This document shows positions 17,866 to 26,609 of a stretch of 64,000 bases of DNA, piece after piece. A program made the translations under genes and the position numbers. Under the pieces are notes generated by a model. It worked only from the letters and a program-made list of their open reading frames with translations, made no database searches and had not been told where the DNA came from. The first letter of the stretch is position 1. Each line of letters begins with the position of its first letter. Origin of the DNA: Flammeovirga sp. EKP202 (GTDB lineage Bacteria > Bacteroidota > Bacteroidia > Cytophagales > Flammeovirgaceae); the NCBI RefSeq assembly GCF_014534745.1, contig NZ_JACVVP010000038.1, positions 1 through 64,000 of the forward strand. Reading direction: 5' to 3'.

Positions 17866-18735
17866 ATGCTAAATTATATATACTGGAACCCTGATCCAGA
17901 AATCATTAATATTAATGGATTTCCATTGAGGTATTATGGACTTTTGTTCGTTACAGGAGTATTGGTGAGTTCTTATTTCTTAGGTAAGATTTTTAAAAAG
18001 GAGGGATTACCGCAGTCGAACCATGATAGATTATTGATCTATGCTGTTTTAGGCATCTTTATAGGTGCTCGTTTAGGACATTGTTTGCTTTATGAACCAG
18101 TTTATTTTCTTTCCAATCCATTGGAAATGATTTTTCCCATTCGTTTTTTAAATGATGGTTCTATTGAGTTTATTGGATACAGCGGACTTGCAAGTCATGG
18201 AGGAGGTATTGGGTTGACCATTGCATTGATTTTATACTCCAAAAAGACAAAACACCGCTTTATTGATGTGGTAGATCTATTGGCAGTTGTTGTGGGAATA
18301 GGCTGTGCATTTATTCGCATAGGTAATCTGATGAATTCAGAAATTATTGGTACGCCAACTGATCTTCCTTGGGCTTTTGTTTTTGAAAGGATTGATTTTA
18401 TACCAAGGCATCCATCTCAACTTTATGAAGCCATTTGTTATTTGATCATTTTTGGAACTATGATGTTCCTCTACTATAAATATAGAGCCTCATTAAAAAA
18501 TGGATTCTTCTCAGGAACTGTTATTTTATTGATTTTTACTGCAAGGTTTTTTATTGAATTTTTTAAAGAGAATCAAGTTTCATTTGAAGAGGGACTATCT
18601 TTTAATATGGGGCAAATGCTGAGTGTTCCTTATGTTTTAATTGGCATTTGTTTAATTATTTATTCTAAAAGAAAAGCTTTGCCTGAGGCTGAAGAAAAAG
18701 TGAGACAGAAGGAAAAACAATCAGAGATTTTTTAG
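17866..18735 (+). CDS. lgt: Prolipoprotein diacylglyceryl transferase
   Basis: A 289-aa inner-membrane enzyme that transfers diacylglycerol from phosphatidylglycerol to the lipobox Cys, the first step of lipoprotein maturation. About seven membrane helices are visible. Family motifs present: RYYGLLFVTG near residue 22, GLASHGGGIGL, the Lgt signature RIGNLMNSEIIG, and RHPSQLYEA. The length is normal. It is preceded by 97 bp after the chromate transporter genes and is probably independently transcribed. The many lipoproteins in this window are its expected substrates. Confidence 0.96.
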   Translation: MLNYIYWNPDPEIININGFPLRYYGLLFVTGVLVSSYFLGKIFKKEGLPQSNHDRLLIYAVLGIFIGARLGHCLLYEPVYFLSNPLEMIFPIRFLNDGSIEFIGYSGLASHGGGIGLTIALILYSKKTKHRFIDVVDLLAVVVGIGCAFIRIGNLMNSEIIGTPTDLPWAFVFERIDFIPRHPSQLYEAICYLIIFGTMMFLYYKYRASLKNGFFSGTVILLIFTARFFIEFFKENQVSFEEGLSFNMGQMLSVPYVLIGICLIIYSKRKALPEAEEKVRQKEKQSEIF

Positions 18736-18997
18736 CTTGTTATAAAAAATATTTTAGAAATCAGAGAGTTGTGTACTTGAATTTACATTTTATAGGAGTG
18801 GTTTTATTATATTTTAACCAATCAATTCTTAATGCATTAAACTTACCCCTTAATTGACGCCGTATATATAAGAGTGATGTTGTATTAAAAGCAACCTTCA
18901 AGAAATAATCTGACATTATTTTACTATCTAATTTATCAATACACATCACTTAATCAGCTAAAAACAAATATCATTCAACGAATTAAACTACTGCGTC

Positions 18998-20326
18998 ATG
19001 AATTTAACCAAATTAAAAATATTGATACTTTCACTGTTCTTGAGTATTCCTTTTATGGTAAAAGCTCAAGACGTGACTACAGTTACTGCTACTGATGATG
19101 AAATAAGTCAAAACTTAGATTTAGAAGTAGTTGCTGCCATTTTTGGTGAATCCAAAGATTTAGAAGATTTCGAGAAAAAACTCAATGATCCGGAACAACA
19201 AATTTCCAATTTAGATTTGAATGGAGATGGTGAAGTGGATTATCTTAGAGTGGTTGACACTTCAAAGAAAAATACACACGTTGTCACTATTCAAGCAGTA
19301 ATTGGAAAAGATCAGTACCAAGATGTTGCTGTGATTGATGTTGTAAAAGACGAGAAAGGGGAAACTCAGGTACAAGTGGTAGGAGATGTGTATATGTATG
19401 GTTCAAACTATATTGTAGAACCAATTTATGTACATCAGCCTGTGATCTATGTATGGTTTTGGGGACCGTATTATCACCCATGGAGATCACCTTATTATTG
19501 GGGTTATTATCCTCCTTATTATAGACCTTGGAGACCTTATCCGGTACCTTATTACAGAAGTAATGTAAGGGTGAATATCAATATTCATCATAAACATAAG
19601 TACCGTCATACTACAGTAAGAAGAAGTAAGCATGCGGTCAAAATGCAGAAACAGACGAGAAGAAGAGATTATGCAAAGCAGTACCCTAACAAGTCTTTTG
19701 ATAAAAGGCATAAGGATATCTCAAATGCGAGTCAATTGAAACAAAGACCTGCTACTTCTGATGTGAAATCTAAACCTCAGACCAAGCCTGCAACAAAACC
19801 AGAGGCAAAGCCAGCTGTAAAGCCTGAGCAAGGAGTTTCTAAGGATAAACGACCTTCTAACTCGAAGGAAAATACGTCAAAACCATCAAATGATAAATCT
19901 TTAAAACCTGCTCAACCAAGTTTAAAGGATAAACAAACAGGTCAGGTTTCTACAGGTCAGAAGGTGAACAAGAATTGGAAAACATCATCCGATCGTTCGG
20001 GAAATAAATCGAATGTGAAAAACAATAAGGTGTCGGTTCCAACTCAACGTCCTTCAAATAATAAGAGTAATTCAAAGCAGAATAAATCGAATTATAATAA
20101 ACAAAATAAGACAAGAGAGAATAAGTCTTACAATAAGTCTAATTCGAATACAAAACAGAATAAAATGAGACCAACGACTTCGCCTAATAATAATATGAAT
20201 AAGTCGTATAACAGGCCTCAAACAAGACCAGCAACCACTAGGCCTGCGACAAGGCCAAGTAATTACAACAATTCTATGCGACCTTCGCCATCAAGGTCTG
20301 CTGCACCTAGTAGATCAAGAAGGTAA
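18998..20326 (+). CDS. Secreted protein with acidic head, aromatic hinge and polycationic tail
   Basis: 442 aa. Signal peptide 1-24 (ending VKAQ). Residues about 25-140 form an acidic globular part containing LDLNGDGEVDYLRV, a DxDxDG-like loop reminiscent of EF-hand or dockerin calcium loops. Residues about 145-190 are extremely rich in Tyr, Trp and Pro (GPYYHPWRSPYYWGYYPPYY). The remaining ~250 residues are low complexity, dominated by Lys, Asn, Ser, Thr, Pro and Arg, surely disordered and strongly basic. No enzyme domain is recognised. Such a tail could bind DNA, teichoic-like polyanions or acidic polysaccharide outside the cell; this is inference. The unit ends in a clear terminator. Confidence 0.75.
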   Translation: MNLTKLKILILSLFLSIPFMVKAQDVTTVTATDDEISQNLDLEVVAAIFGESKDLEDFEKKLNDPEQQISNLDLNGDGEVDYLRVVDTSKKNTHVVTIQAVIGKDQYQDVAVIDVVKDEKGETQVQVVGDVYMYGSNYIVEPIYVHQPVIYVWFWGPYYHPWRSPYYWGYYPPYYRPWRPYPVPYYRSNVRVNINIHHKHKYRHTTVRRSKHAVKMQKQTRRRDYAKQYPNKSFDKRHKDISNASQLKQRPATSDVKSKPQTKPATKPEAKPAVKPEQGVSKDKRPSNSKENTSKPSNDKSLKPAQPSLKDKQTGQVSTGQKVNKNWKTSSDRSGNKSNVKNNKVSVPTQRPSNNKSNSKQNKSNYNKQNKTRENKSYNKSNSNTKQNKMRPTTSPNNNMNKSYNRPQTRPATTRPATRPSNYNNSMRPSPSRSAAPSRSRR

Positions 20327-20335
20327 GTTGATAAG

Positions 20336-20363
20336 AGGAGATTCGAAAAGGATCTCCTTTTTA
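20336..20363 (+). terminator. Terminator after polycationic protein gene
   Basis: Stem AGGAGATTC/GGATCTCCT (20336-20344 and 20350-20358) with loop GAAAA, followed by a T-rich run to 20363. It begins 10 bp after the stop codon. Confidence 0.85.
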
Positions 20364-20414
20364 TTTGATAAGCCCGATAACAAACAGCATTACAAAATAA
20401 TTTCAAAAACTTTA

Positions 20415-20442
20415 TTGAATTCCCTTTCGGTTTGTATATTTG
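20415..20442 (+). promoter_or_regulatory. Bacteroidota-type promoter of uptake module
   Basis: An exact -7 box TATATTTG (20435-20442) and a TTG at 20415-20417 as the -33 element, with 17 bp between them. It lies 27 bp upstream of the ATG of the small Cys-motif protein gene. Confidence 0.65.
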
Positions 20443-20469
20443 CACTGCTCTTTAAAATAGCACACCCTA

Positions 20470-20859
20470 ATGATGAACAAACTGAACATATCAGTTACAT
20501 TTTTTCTCGCAACACTCGTATTTATGCAGACGATTTATGGACCATTGGTAATGATGGACTATCAACTTCGTCAGGATTTTTATGCGAATGTTTTGTGCGT
20601 GAACAAAAACCGAACAGACCTTCCACAGGTTTGTGGGGGGCGCTGTCAGCTAAAATCCAAATTAGCAAATCAGGCTACTTCAGAGTCAAGTAGCAATGAA
20701 AACAATCTCAAAGAGGTGGTCGCAGAACCACTATCAATCTCTATCTTTTTGTTTTCTTTAAAGGGTAATAAAAGAATCATTAATCAGTTACCTGACTTAG
20801 CAGATGAAAAGGTAGATGGAGACTATATTTCCTCAATATTCCATCCTCCCATCGCATAA
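20470..20859 (+). CDS. Small membrane-anchored protein with Cys motif (metal-module partner)
   Basis: 129 aa with an N-terminal hydrophobic helix (residues 7-28) and the motif LCVNKNRTDLPQVCGGRC, giving three Cys within about 17 residues, directly followed by basic residues. Small Bacteroidota proteins with this kind of C-x(n)-C-G-G-R-C segment often sit before TonB receptors and PepSY proteins of metal uptake modules, and the same order is found here. The three Cys could bind a metal or form a disulfide. A second weakly hydrophobic stretch (PLSISIFLFSL) follows. It has its own promoter. A longer overlapping frame at 20328-20693 is rejected. Confidence 0.7.
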   Translation: MMNKLNISVTFFLATLVFMQTIYGPLVMMDYQLRQDFYANVLCVNKNRTDLPQVCGGRCQLKSKLANQATSESSSNENNLKEVVAEPLSISIFLFSLKGNKRIINQLPDLADEKVDGDYISSIFHPPIA

Positions 20860-21205
20860 TTGCACTTCATTTAACGACTTTTTGTACATCAATTTTTTGA
20901 TGGTGGTATTGTACTGTCTCAACTTTTGAGGGCACAATTCAATACTATCAGAATGATTTTTGGGTCATAAGATACAGTATAGTAGTTTTTATGGTGGTTC
21001 GGTAGACGTTTTACTAAAACATTCCTACAATCCCTATAATCTAGAAAAATAGCTATTCGATTTTTTAAGACTTATCAAATCTCTCCAAGTCGTTACACCC
21101 CATTTTTTTACAAAATTCATAACAACCTTATTCTAGGCTATTAATCGTTATTTTTCAATAACGTTTAAAAGTGTTAATAGTTCGTTATGTCCAAATTAAA
21201 ATATA
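20860..21205. other. Intergenic region before TonB receptor
   Basis: 346 bp without a supported gene. A small dyad CGTTATT-TTTC-AATAACG at 21146-21163 lies 43 bp before the receptor ATG and could be an operator. No exact TAnnTTTG box and no recognisable Fur site were found by eye. Confidence 0.4.
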
Positions 21206-23497
21206 ATGAAAAAGCAATTACTAGGTGCTCTACTTTTGATTTTGAGCATCACTTCTCTTCATGCCCAAAATTTAGAGATTTCGGGTACTATTACAGATCA
21301 ATTATCAAAAAATCCTTTGGTGGGAGCGATTATCGTTAACCTCAATACCAACAATTATACAGTATCAGACGCTAGTGGTAACTATGAATTTATAGCTGAT
21401 GCCTCTGATAAAATTGAATTTAGAATGTTGGGGTATACGACTTATTCTAGCATCGCAAGTGTGTTGAAATCACAAATTACTTTAGTTCAAGATGACTATG
21501 TATTGAATCAAGTAGTTGTTTCGGCAAGTAGAGATGCTCAGAAAAGGGAAGAGGCTCCAATGGCTATTTCTTCCATCGGTACCACAATGTTAGAAGAAAC
21601 CAAACCACAGTCTTTGGAACAAGTCATCAATAAAGTTCCTGGTGTTATGATGGCGGACTTAGGTAGTGAACAACACATGATGGCTATTCGTCAACCTATC
21701 TCTACCAAAAGTTTGTTTTTATATATGGAAGATGGTTTACCTATTCGTCCTACAGGTGTTTTTAATCACAATGCCTTAAATGAAATCAATATGACGATGG
21801 CTCAAAACATTGAGGTTATCAGAGGTCCTGCTTCTGCTTTATACGGTTCTGAAGCAATTGGTGGAGCCATCAACTTTATCACAAAAACGCCTTCATTGGT
21901 ACCTACGGCTAAAGTACAATTGAGAGGAGACTCTTATGGTTATAGAAGAGTAGACGCCATAGTGGAAGGAACTACTGACAATGGAAAACTTGGGGTCAGT
22001 GTAGGAGGTTACTCAGCAATAAGGGAAAACGGTTATTTAGATCATAGTGATTTTAACAAATCCATTATCACGGCTGTACTGACTTATCAAGTGAATGAAA
22101 GTTTAAAATTGACTTCTAATACCACCTATATGAAGTATCAATCAGATATGGGGTCATCTTTAGATAGTACTTCTTTTTATGATAAAGACTTCACTTCGCT
22201 ACATAATTTTACAAAGAGAGAAATCGAATTATGGCGATCAACTTTAACGGTAGATAAAAAGTGGAGTGAAAACAGTAAAACAGTAGCAAAAGGTTTCTTC
22301 CGTACGAATACATTAGGCCAAATTCCAAGTTATAGAATCAGAAATGATTGGACAAACCCAAGTGTAGCAAAAGGTGAAGTCAATGAAAGCTCACTTCAGA
22401 GTTATGGTGCTGTGATTCAACACAATCAAAATATTCCTTCATTAAGAACAACAGTGAGAGTAGGGGCAAGTGTGGACTATAGCCCAACTGCTTTTTGGGC
22501 CAATTATATTGATGTGGAGAGAGATGAGAAGGGTAGGTATGTAGGGTATACATCTACTGATTCTGTATTGACAGATTATGAAACAAACTTATTGAACACA
22601 GGTCTTTACGCTCAAGTTGAAGTGAACCCAATTGATAGATTATTTATTACAGCGGGTGTTCGTTCAGATCACTTTAAGTATGATTATAAAAATAATTTGG
22701 GTGAGGATGCATTCTCAGGAGCACCAAATTCAGTAGACTATTTCAGTGCGATCACTCCAAGAGTAGGAGCCACTTATACAATGTTGAACGGTTTGGGTTT
22801 TTATGCAAACTACAGTGTAGGTTTTATGCCTCCTCAAGTATCAGAGTTATACAGAGGAACAAAAGTACCAAGTTTAGAGCCATCAAGATACAATAACTTT
22901 GAAGTGGGTACATGGTACTCCTTACCAAAAGGTTTAGGGTATTTGGAATTGGCTTATTACACTATGAAAGGTGAAAACGAAATCGTATCTGTACTCCAAG
23001 ATGACGGCTCTTATAATAATGAGAATGCAGGCTCAACGAATCATGAAGGTGTGGAAATGGCGTTGCATTTTAAGCCTATTTCTCAAGTGTTTGTAAGAAT
23101 TGGAGGTACTTACGCAAGTCATACTTTTGACCAATTTAATACAGGAAATGAGGATTTCTCAGGAAATACAATGGCCAATGCTCCCAATTGGGTTTCAAAT
23201 ATGGAATTGACTTACAAACCTAAATTCTTGAAAGGTTTTAGAACATCATTGGAATTCCAAAAAGTGGGAGATTACTACATGGATAACCAAAATACAAAGA
23301 AGTATGAAGGCTATCATATGTTCAACCTCCGCTTCGGTTATCAGTTTAAAGGTTTTGATACTTGGTTGAATATTATGAATCTAACTGACGAGCTTTATGC
23401 TACGAGAGTGTCTAGATCTTCGTGGGGAGAGAACTATAATCTAGGAGCCCCTCGCACTATTCAATTAGGTATAGGTTATACAATCAGTAAAAAATAA
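21206..23497 (+). CDS. TonB-dependent receptor (metal/siderophore type)
   Basis: A 763-aa outer-membrane receptor. Signal peptide 1-21 (LHAQ). Carboxypeptidase-regulatory-like domain about 22-105. Plug about 115-225 with ISSIGTTMLEETKPQSLEQV, VIRGPASALYGSEAIGGAINF and the usual GG-A-INF end. The barrel follows to the C-terminus (LGIGYTISKK). It is shorter than the receptor at 4552-7347 and of the FepA/BtuB-like kind that takes up iron complexes, haem or other metals. The next gene starts with no gap and encodes a PepSY protein, the common partner of siderophore or metal receptors, which supports that class of substrate. Confidence 0.92.
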   Translation: MKKQLLGALLLILSITSLHAQNLEISGTITDQLSKNPLVGAIIVNLNTNNYTVSDASGNYEFIADASDKIEFRMLGYTTYSSIASVLKSQITLVQDDYVLNQVVVSASRDAQKREEAPMAISSIGTTMLEETKPQSLEQVINKVPGVMMADLGSEQHMMAIRQPISTKSLFLYMEDGLPIRPTGVFNHNALNEINMTMAQNIEVIRGPASALYGSEAIGGAINFITKTPSLVPTAKVQLRGDSYGYRRVDAIVEGTTDNGKLGVSVGGYSAIRENGYLDHSDFNKSIITAVLTYQVNESLKLTSNTTYMKYQSDMGSSLDSTSFYDKDFTSLHNFTKREIELWRSTLTVDKKWSENSKTVAKGFFRTNTLGQIPSYRIRNDWTNPSVAKGEVNESSLQSYGAVIQHNQNIPSLRTTVRVGASVDYSPTAFWANYIDVERDEKGRYVGYTSTDSVLTDYETNLLNTGLYAQVEVNPIDRLFITAGVRSDHFKYDYKNNLGEDAFSGAPNSVDYFSAITPRVGATYTMLNGLGFYANYSVGFMPPQVSELYRGTKVPSLEPSRYNNFEVGTWYSLPKGLGYLELAYYTMKGENEIVSVLQDDGSYNNENAGSTNHEGVEMALHFKPISQVFVRIGGTYASHTFDQFNTGNEDFSGNTMANAPNWVSNMELTYKPKFLKGFRTSLEFQKVGDYYMDNQNTKKYEGYHMFNLRFGYQFKGFDTWLNIMNLTDELYATRVSRSSWGENYNLGAPRTIQLGIGYTISKK

Positions 23498-24925
23498 ATG
23501 AACATCTATAAAATTCACAGACAGTTAAGTTTAATAGCTTTATTGCCTGTATTGGCGTGGACACTGAGTGGTGTGATGCACCCTTTAATGTCTAACTTAA
23601 AGCCAAAAGTCAATCAAAGACTTTCAGTTAATAAAGAAGTAAAATCAACAAACCAATTTGATTTATCGGTCGATTCAATTATGAAAATAAACCACTGGGA
23701 AGACGTAAAGTCTTTCCGGTTGGTGACCATCGATTCTTCCATTTTTTATCAATTCAAAAGGGAAGAAGGAAATATTTATATTAATGTTAAAACAGGTGAG
23801 AAGCTAAGAGGTGGAGATATTGAATATGCTACTTATTTGGCAGGGTTGTATTCAGGAGAGGACAGTCAGAAGATCAATACCATTTCTATTCAAAATGAGT
23901 TCTCCAACGAATATGTAAGGATTGCTAGAATTCTTCCAGTCTATAAAGTGCAGTACAAAAGGATGGATGGTTTAAGAGTATTTATTGATGTGAACACGGA
24001 TCGAATGACCTATGCAACCAATTCCATCAGAAGTACTTTTCAACGTGTTTTCCTTTGGGCACACAGTTGGACATTCTTAGATTTTAATACTACCTTCCGT
24101 TTACTTGTACTTGGATTCTTTATTACTATTTCGTTTTTCGCTGGGGTTACTGGTATTTTGGTTTATACGAAGTACAGAAAAACCTATCAACGTCAGCAGA
24201 AGTCAAAAGTGCCATGGCAAAGAAGGTTACATAGAACATTGGGAATTGGACTTTCATTTACATTATTACTTTTTGCTTTGAGTGCTTTTATGCACATGTT
24301 ACCGAAGTACACGGCTTTGGATAAAACAAGTTATGCATCTTCTTATTCCTTCTTTCAAGAAGAATTGATTTTTGACTTAGATACCATTGAAGGAGGATGG
24401 GTAAACTATCAACCTGTTAAAATCGACGGCATCAATTATTATCAATTTCACTTTAAAGAAGGAAGAGGTATCACAAAGAGGTATTTTCATAGTGTTTCAT
24501 GTGAAGAATTAGTCCATGGAGATAGTATTTATGCTGTTCAATTAGCCAAGCAATACAGTGGTCTGTCGACTATCAGAAATATTTCAGAGGTGAAGAAGTT
24601 TGCCAATGAATATGGTTTTATCAATAAATTACTGCCTGTTCAGAAAGTTCAGTTTGAAGGAGAAGGGAACCCTAGGTGGTACATTGATACAGCCACAACC
24701 TATGTAGGGGCGATCATTGAAGATAAAGCAGCTTTTTCAGGTTTCATCTTTGCCTATTTTCATAAGTATCATATGTTTGATTTCTTAGGAAAAGAAACAC
24801 GGGATACCATTATGTCTTTATTTGCTTTAGGTAATTTCTTAGTGAGCTTTTTAGGTTTGTTGATGTATATCAATCAGAAAAAAACAGTGAAGAAGAGAAG
24901 AAGATCAAAGAATTTAGTGTATTAA
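23498..24925 (+). CDS. PepSY-associated inner-membrane protein
   Basis: A 475-aa inner-membrane protein of the PepSY_TM family. It starts with IYKIHRQLSLIALLPVLAWTLSGVMHP (helix about 9-28, conserved His-Arg). A second helix lies near 200-225, a third begins with the internal repeat RRLHRTLGIGLSFTLLLFALSAFMH near 245-270, and a last helix comes before the basic C-terminus KKRRRSK. The two halves are homologous, each with an extracytoplasmic PepSY-like region. Related proteins reduce or strip iron from siderophores in the periplasm. The ATG directly follows the receptor stop, so translation is coupled. Confidence 0.87.
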   Translation: MNIYKIHRQLSLIALLPVLAWTLSGVMHPLMSNLKPKVNQRLSVNKEVKSTNQFDLSVDSIMKINHWEDVKSFRLVTIDSSIFYQFKREEGNIYINVKTGEKLRGGDIEYATYLAGLYSGEDSQKINTISIQNEFSNEYVRIARILPVYKVQYKRMDGLRVFIDVNTDRMTYATNSIRSTFQRVFLWAHSWTFLDFNTTFRLLVLGFFITISFFAGVTGILVYTKYRKTYQRQQKSKVPWQRRLHRTLGIGLSFTLLLFALSAFMHMLPKYTALDKTSYASSYSFFQEELIFDLDTIEGGWVNYQPVKIDGINYYQFHFKEGRGITKRYFHSVSCEELVHGDSIYAVQLAKQYSGLSTIRNISEVKKFANEYGFINKLLPVQKVQFEGEGNPRWYIDTATTYVGAIIEDKAAFSGFIFAYFHKYHMFDFLGKETRDTIMSLFALGNFLVSFLGLLMYINQKKTVKKRRRSKNLVY

Positions 24926-24949
24926 GTAAATTGAATATTTACGGTATTT

Positions 24950-25105
24950 AGAAATCAGGAGATTTCTGATGATTTATAGGACACGAATGACACTTTCGCT
25001 TAACATTCGCGCCAATGGGTTATAATCAAAAACTGAAAAATGAGATGTCTTCCCAAAAGCCCATAATTTCTATTATGGGTCTACGGACATTTGATTTATT
25101 CTGTC
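24950..25105. repeat. Cluster of four short dyads, unexplained
   Basis: Downstream of the PepSY gene lie AGAAATC-AGGA-GATTTCT (24950-24967), CGAATG-N14-CATTCG (24984-25009), CCCATAAT-TTCT-ATTATGGG (25060-25079), and a loose GGACA/TGTCC pair (about 25085-25106). None has a classic T-run. It could be a decayed repetitive element or a structured 3' region. Confidence 0.4.
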
Positions 25106-25116
25106 CTAGAAATAAA

Positions 25117-25152
25117 TAAAAAAGCCACATTAAACAAGTGTTTAGTGTGGCT
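25117..25152 (-). terminator. Terminator after outer-membrane barrel gene
   Basis: A 13-bp stem with one mismatch (25123-25135 and 25140-25152), loop AAGT. The A-run before it gives the U-run on the - strand. It is 27 bp past the stop at 25180. Confidence 0.85.
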
Positions 25153-25179
25153 AATATATTTAGACTATATGTGGATTTC

Positions 25180-25761
25180 TTACCAAATGAAATACCCAAG
25201 GCTGACCATAAACTGTTGTGATTTTAAAGACACATCATTGTTGGAAACTAGATTAGCACTTTGTTGATATTTGGCATCAATCGTAAACTTTTTGATATCA
25301 ACACCCACGCCAATTTGCCATCCTAAACCGAATTTCTCAGGGTCTAAACTTGGATCTAAATCACTGAAGTTGTCAATCACTACTTGTTGGGCAACCACAC
25401 CACCAAAGGCTCTAGCATTGATGCCGCCGATTCCCAATTTACCACCAAGCAAAACGGGAATTTCTACACGATTAAGCACAAGATCTTGTGCTTGCTCACC
25501 TTTCTCAAAAGTACCACCTGTATTGGTGTAATTTAGTTCAGTTTGAAGATAAAGTGGTACAACAGGGAGATTAGCTCTTAATATCATACCGCCTTCCCAT
25601 GACTGTCTAGTATCATCAGAATAACCCGAAAGGTTATGAGAAAAACCAGACATACCCGCAGTGGCTTTAACACCGAAGTTGAATGTTTTGTCTTGAGCGA
25701 AAACAGTAGCCGATGTCATTACAAATAAATTGATAATGATAAATAAAATTGATTTTTTCAT
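25180..25761 (-). CDS. Outer-membrane beta-barrel protein (PorT-like fold)
   Basis: 193 aa. Signal peptide 1-22 (TVFAQ), then alternating amphipathic strands separated by Gly/Asp turns (FGVKATAGMSGFSHNLSG, LYLQTELNYTNTGGTFEKG, VGVDIKKFTIDAKYQQSA) and a final strand ending in aromatics (QFMVSLGYFIW), the usual C-terminal barrel signal. It matches the eight-strand OMP_b-brl type common in Bacteroidota, which lacks enzymatic residues. The gene ends in a terminator and lies downstream of the LytTR/LytS pair on the same strand, with about 90 bp between, so it may be a target or simply a neighbour. Confidence 0.85.
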   Translation of the reverse strand: MKKSILFIIINLFVMTSATVFAQDKTFNFGVKATAGMSGFSHNLSGYSDDTRQSWEGGMILRANLPVVPLYLQTELNYTNTGGTFEKGEQAQDLVLNRVEIPVLLGGKLGIGGINARAFGGVVAQQVVIDNFSDLDPSLDPEKFGLGWQIGVGVDIKKFTIDAKYQQSANLVSNNDVSLKSQQFMVSLGYFIW

Positions 25762-25853
25762 GATTATATGAAAGTATGATAATAATTAAATATGAATAAA
25801 AATATATAATAACCTTCTTCTTTTGAAGGTGAAATGTATTACAATAAAATAGT

Positions 25854-26609
25854 TTATTGATCCAACCAATCTTTAAAGTCTTTTACTCGGTCCCTACTTA
25901 CAATCAGATCTTCTAAAGGAGCAGGGATAGTTTCTATTTGAAGCCTAGAATTAAACCAAGTATTAATTTTAGAAATAGCTTCAACATTGATAATGTATTT
26001 TCTATTGACCCTAAAAAACTGACTAGGATCTAATTGAGATTCTAGTAGTGAAATACTTTTATCGGTAGGGTACTTTTTCTCATCATATAGATGTAGAAAC
26101 GTCAGTCCTTCATCAAAACGAATAAATGCGATTTCATGGGATTGGATCGTTTTGAATTGTTCACCAATAGAAACCAAAAAACGTTTTTTGATTCTTTTTT
26201 CACTGCTTTCCTTCACTTCTTTCATAGATGATTCAGAAGCAGTGATAAAGAGGTTTCCATAAAGTGCAAACTTATCCAGTACTCTTTTGATATCGTCAAA
26301 ATCATAAGGTTTGACAATGTAATCGATACTATTAAGTTGGAAAGAATCCAAGGCATATTCACTAAAAGCGGTGGTGAAAATCAATGGAGATTTTACCTTT
26401 ACACTCTTATAAATATCAAAGCAATTTCCATCACTCAAGGCTATATCCTGAAAGATTAAATCTGGTGGATTATTCTCTGCAAACCATTCAATGCTGTCTT
26501 CTACCGATGACAAAATATCAACGATTTCAAATGCTGAATTGTATTTCTGAATGAGCTTTGCCAAATAATTAGCAGTAGGAAGCTCATCTTCAATGATTAA
26601 AATTCTCAT
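25854..26609 (-). CDS. LytTR-family response regulator
   Basis: Counting from ATG at 26609, 251 aa. N-terminal receiver domain with the acidic pair ED near residue 8, phosphoacceptor D55 in LIFQDIALSDG, and the conserved TTAFSEYALDSF-VKPYDF region. The C-terminal LytTR DNA-binding domain spans about 145-245 (EIAFIRFDEGLTFLHLYD, QFFRVNRKYIINVEAI). Upstream in-frame TTG at 26615 would add two residues, but the ATG is preferred. It overlaps the kinase 3' end by 20 bp, so the two are coupled. It regulates transcription after phosphorylation by the partner kinase. Confidence 0.93.
   Translation of the reverse strand: MRILIIEDELPTANYLAKLIQKYNSAFEIVDILSSVEDSIEWFAENNPPDLIFQDIALSDGNCFDIYKSVKVKSPLIFTTAFSEYALDSFQLNSIDYIVKPYDFDDIKRVLDKFALYGNLFITASESSMKEVKESSEKRIKKRFLVSIGEQFKTIQSHEIAFIRFDEGLTFLHLYDEKKYPTDKSISLLESQLDPSQFFRVNRKYIINVEAISKINTWFNSRLQIETIPAPLEDLIVSRDRVKDFKDWLDQ

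Noticed and set aside
18761-18949. 62-aa - strand ORF between lgt and the polycationic protein gene
   Set aside because: No terminator, promoter or recognisable feature; AT-rich spacer of the size expected by chance.
20328-20693. 121-aa + strand frame overlapping the Cys-motif protein
   Set aside because: Overlaps the promoter at 20415-20442 and the better-supported gene in another frame; composition is not protein-like at its start.
24950-25106. Insertion-sequence end
   Set aside because: Dyads present but no transposase, no target duplication and no matching terminal repeat elsewhere in the window; kept only as an unexplained repeat cluster.
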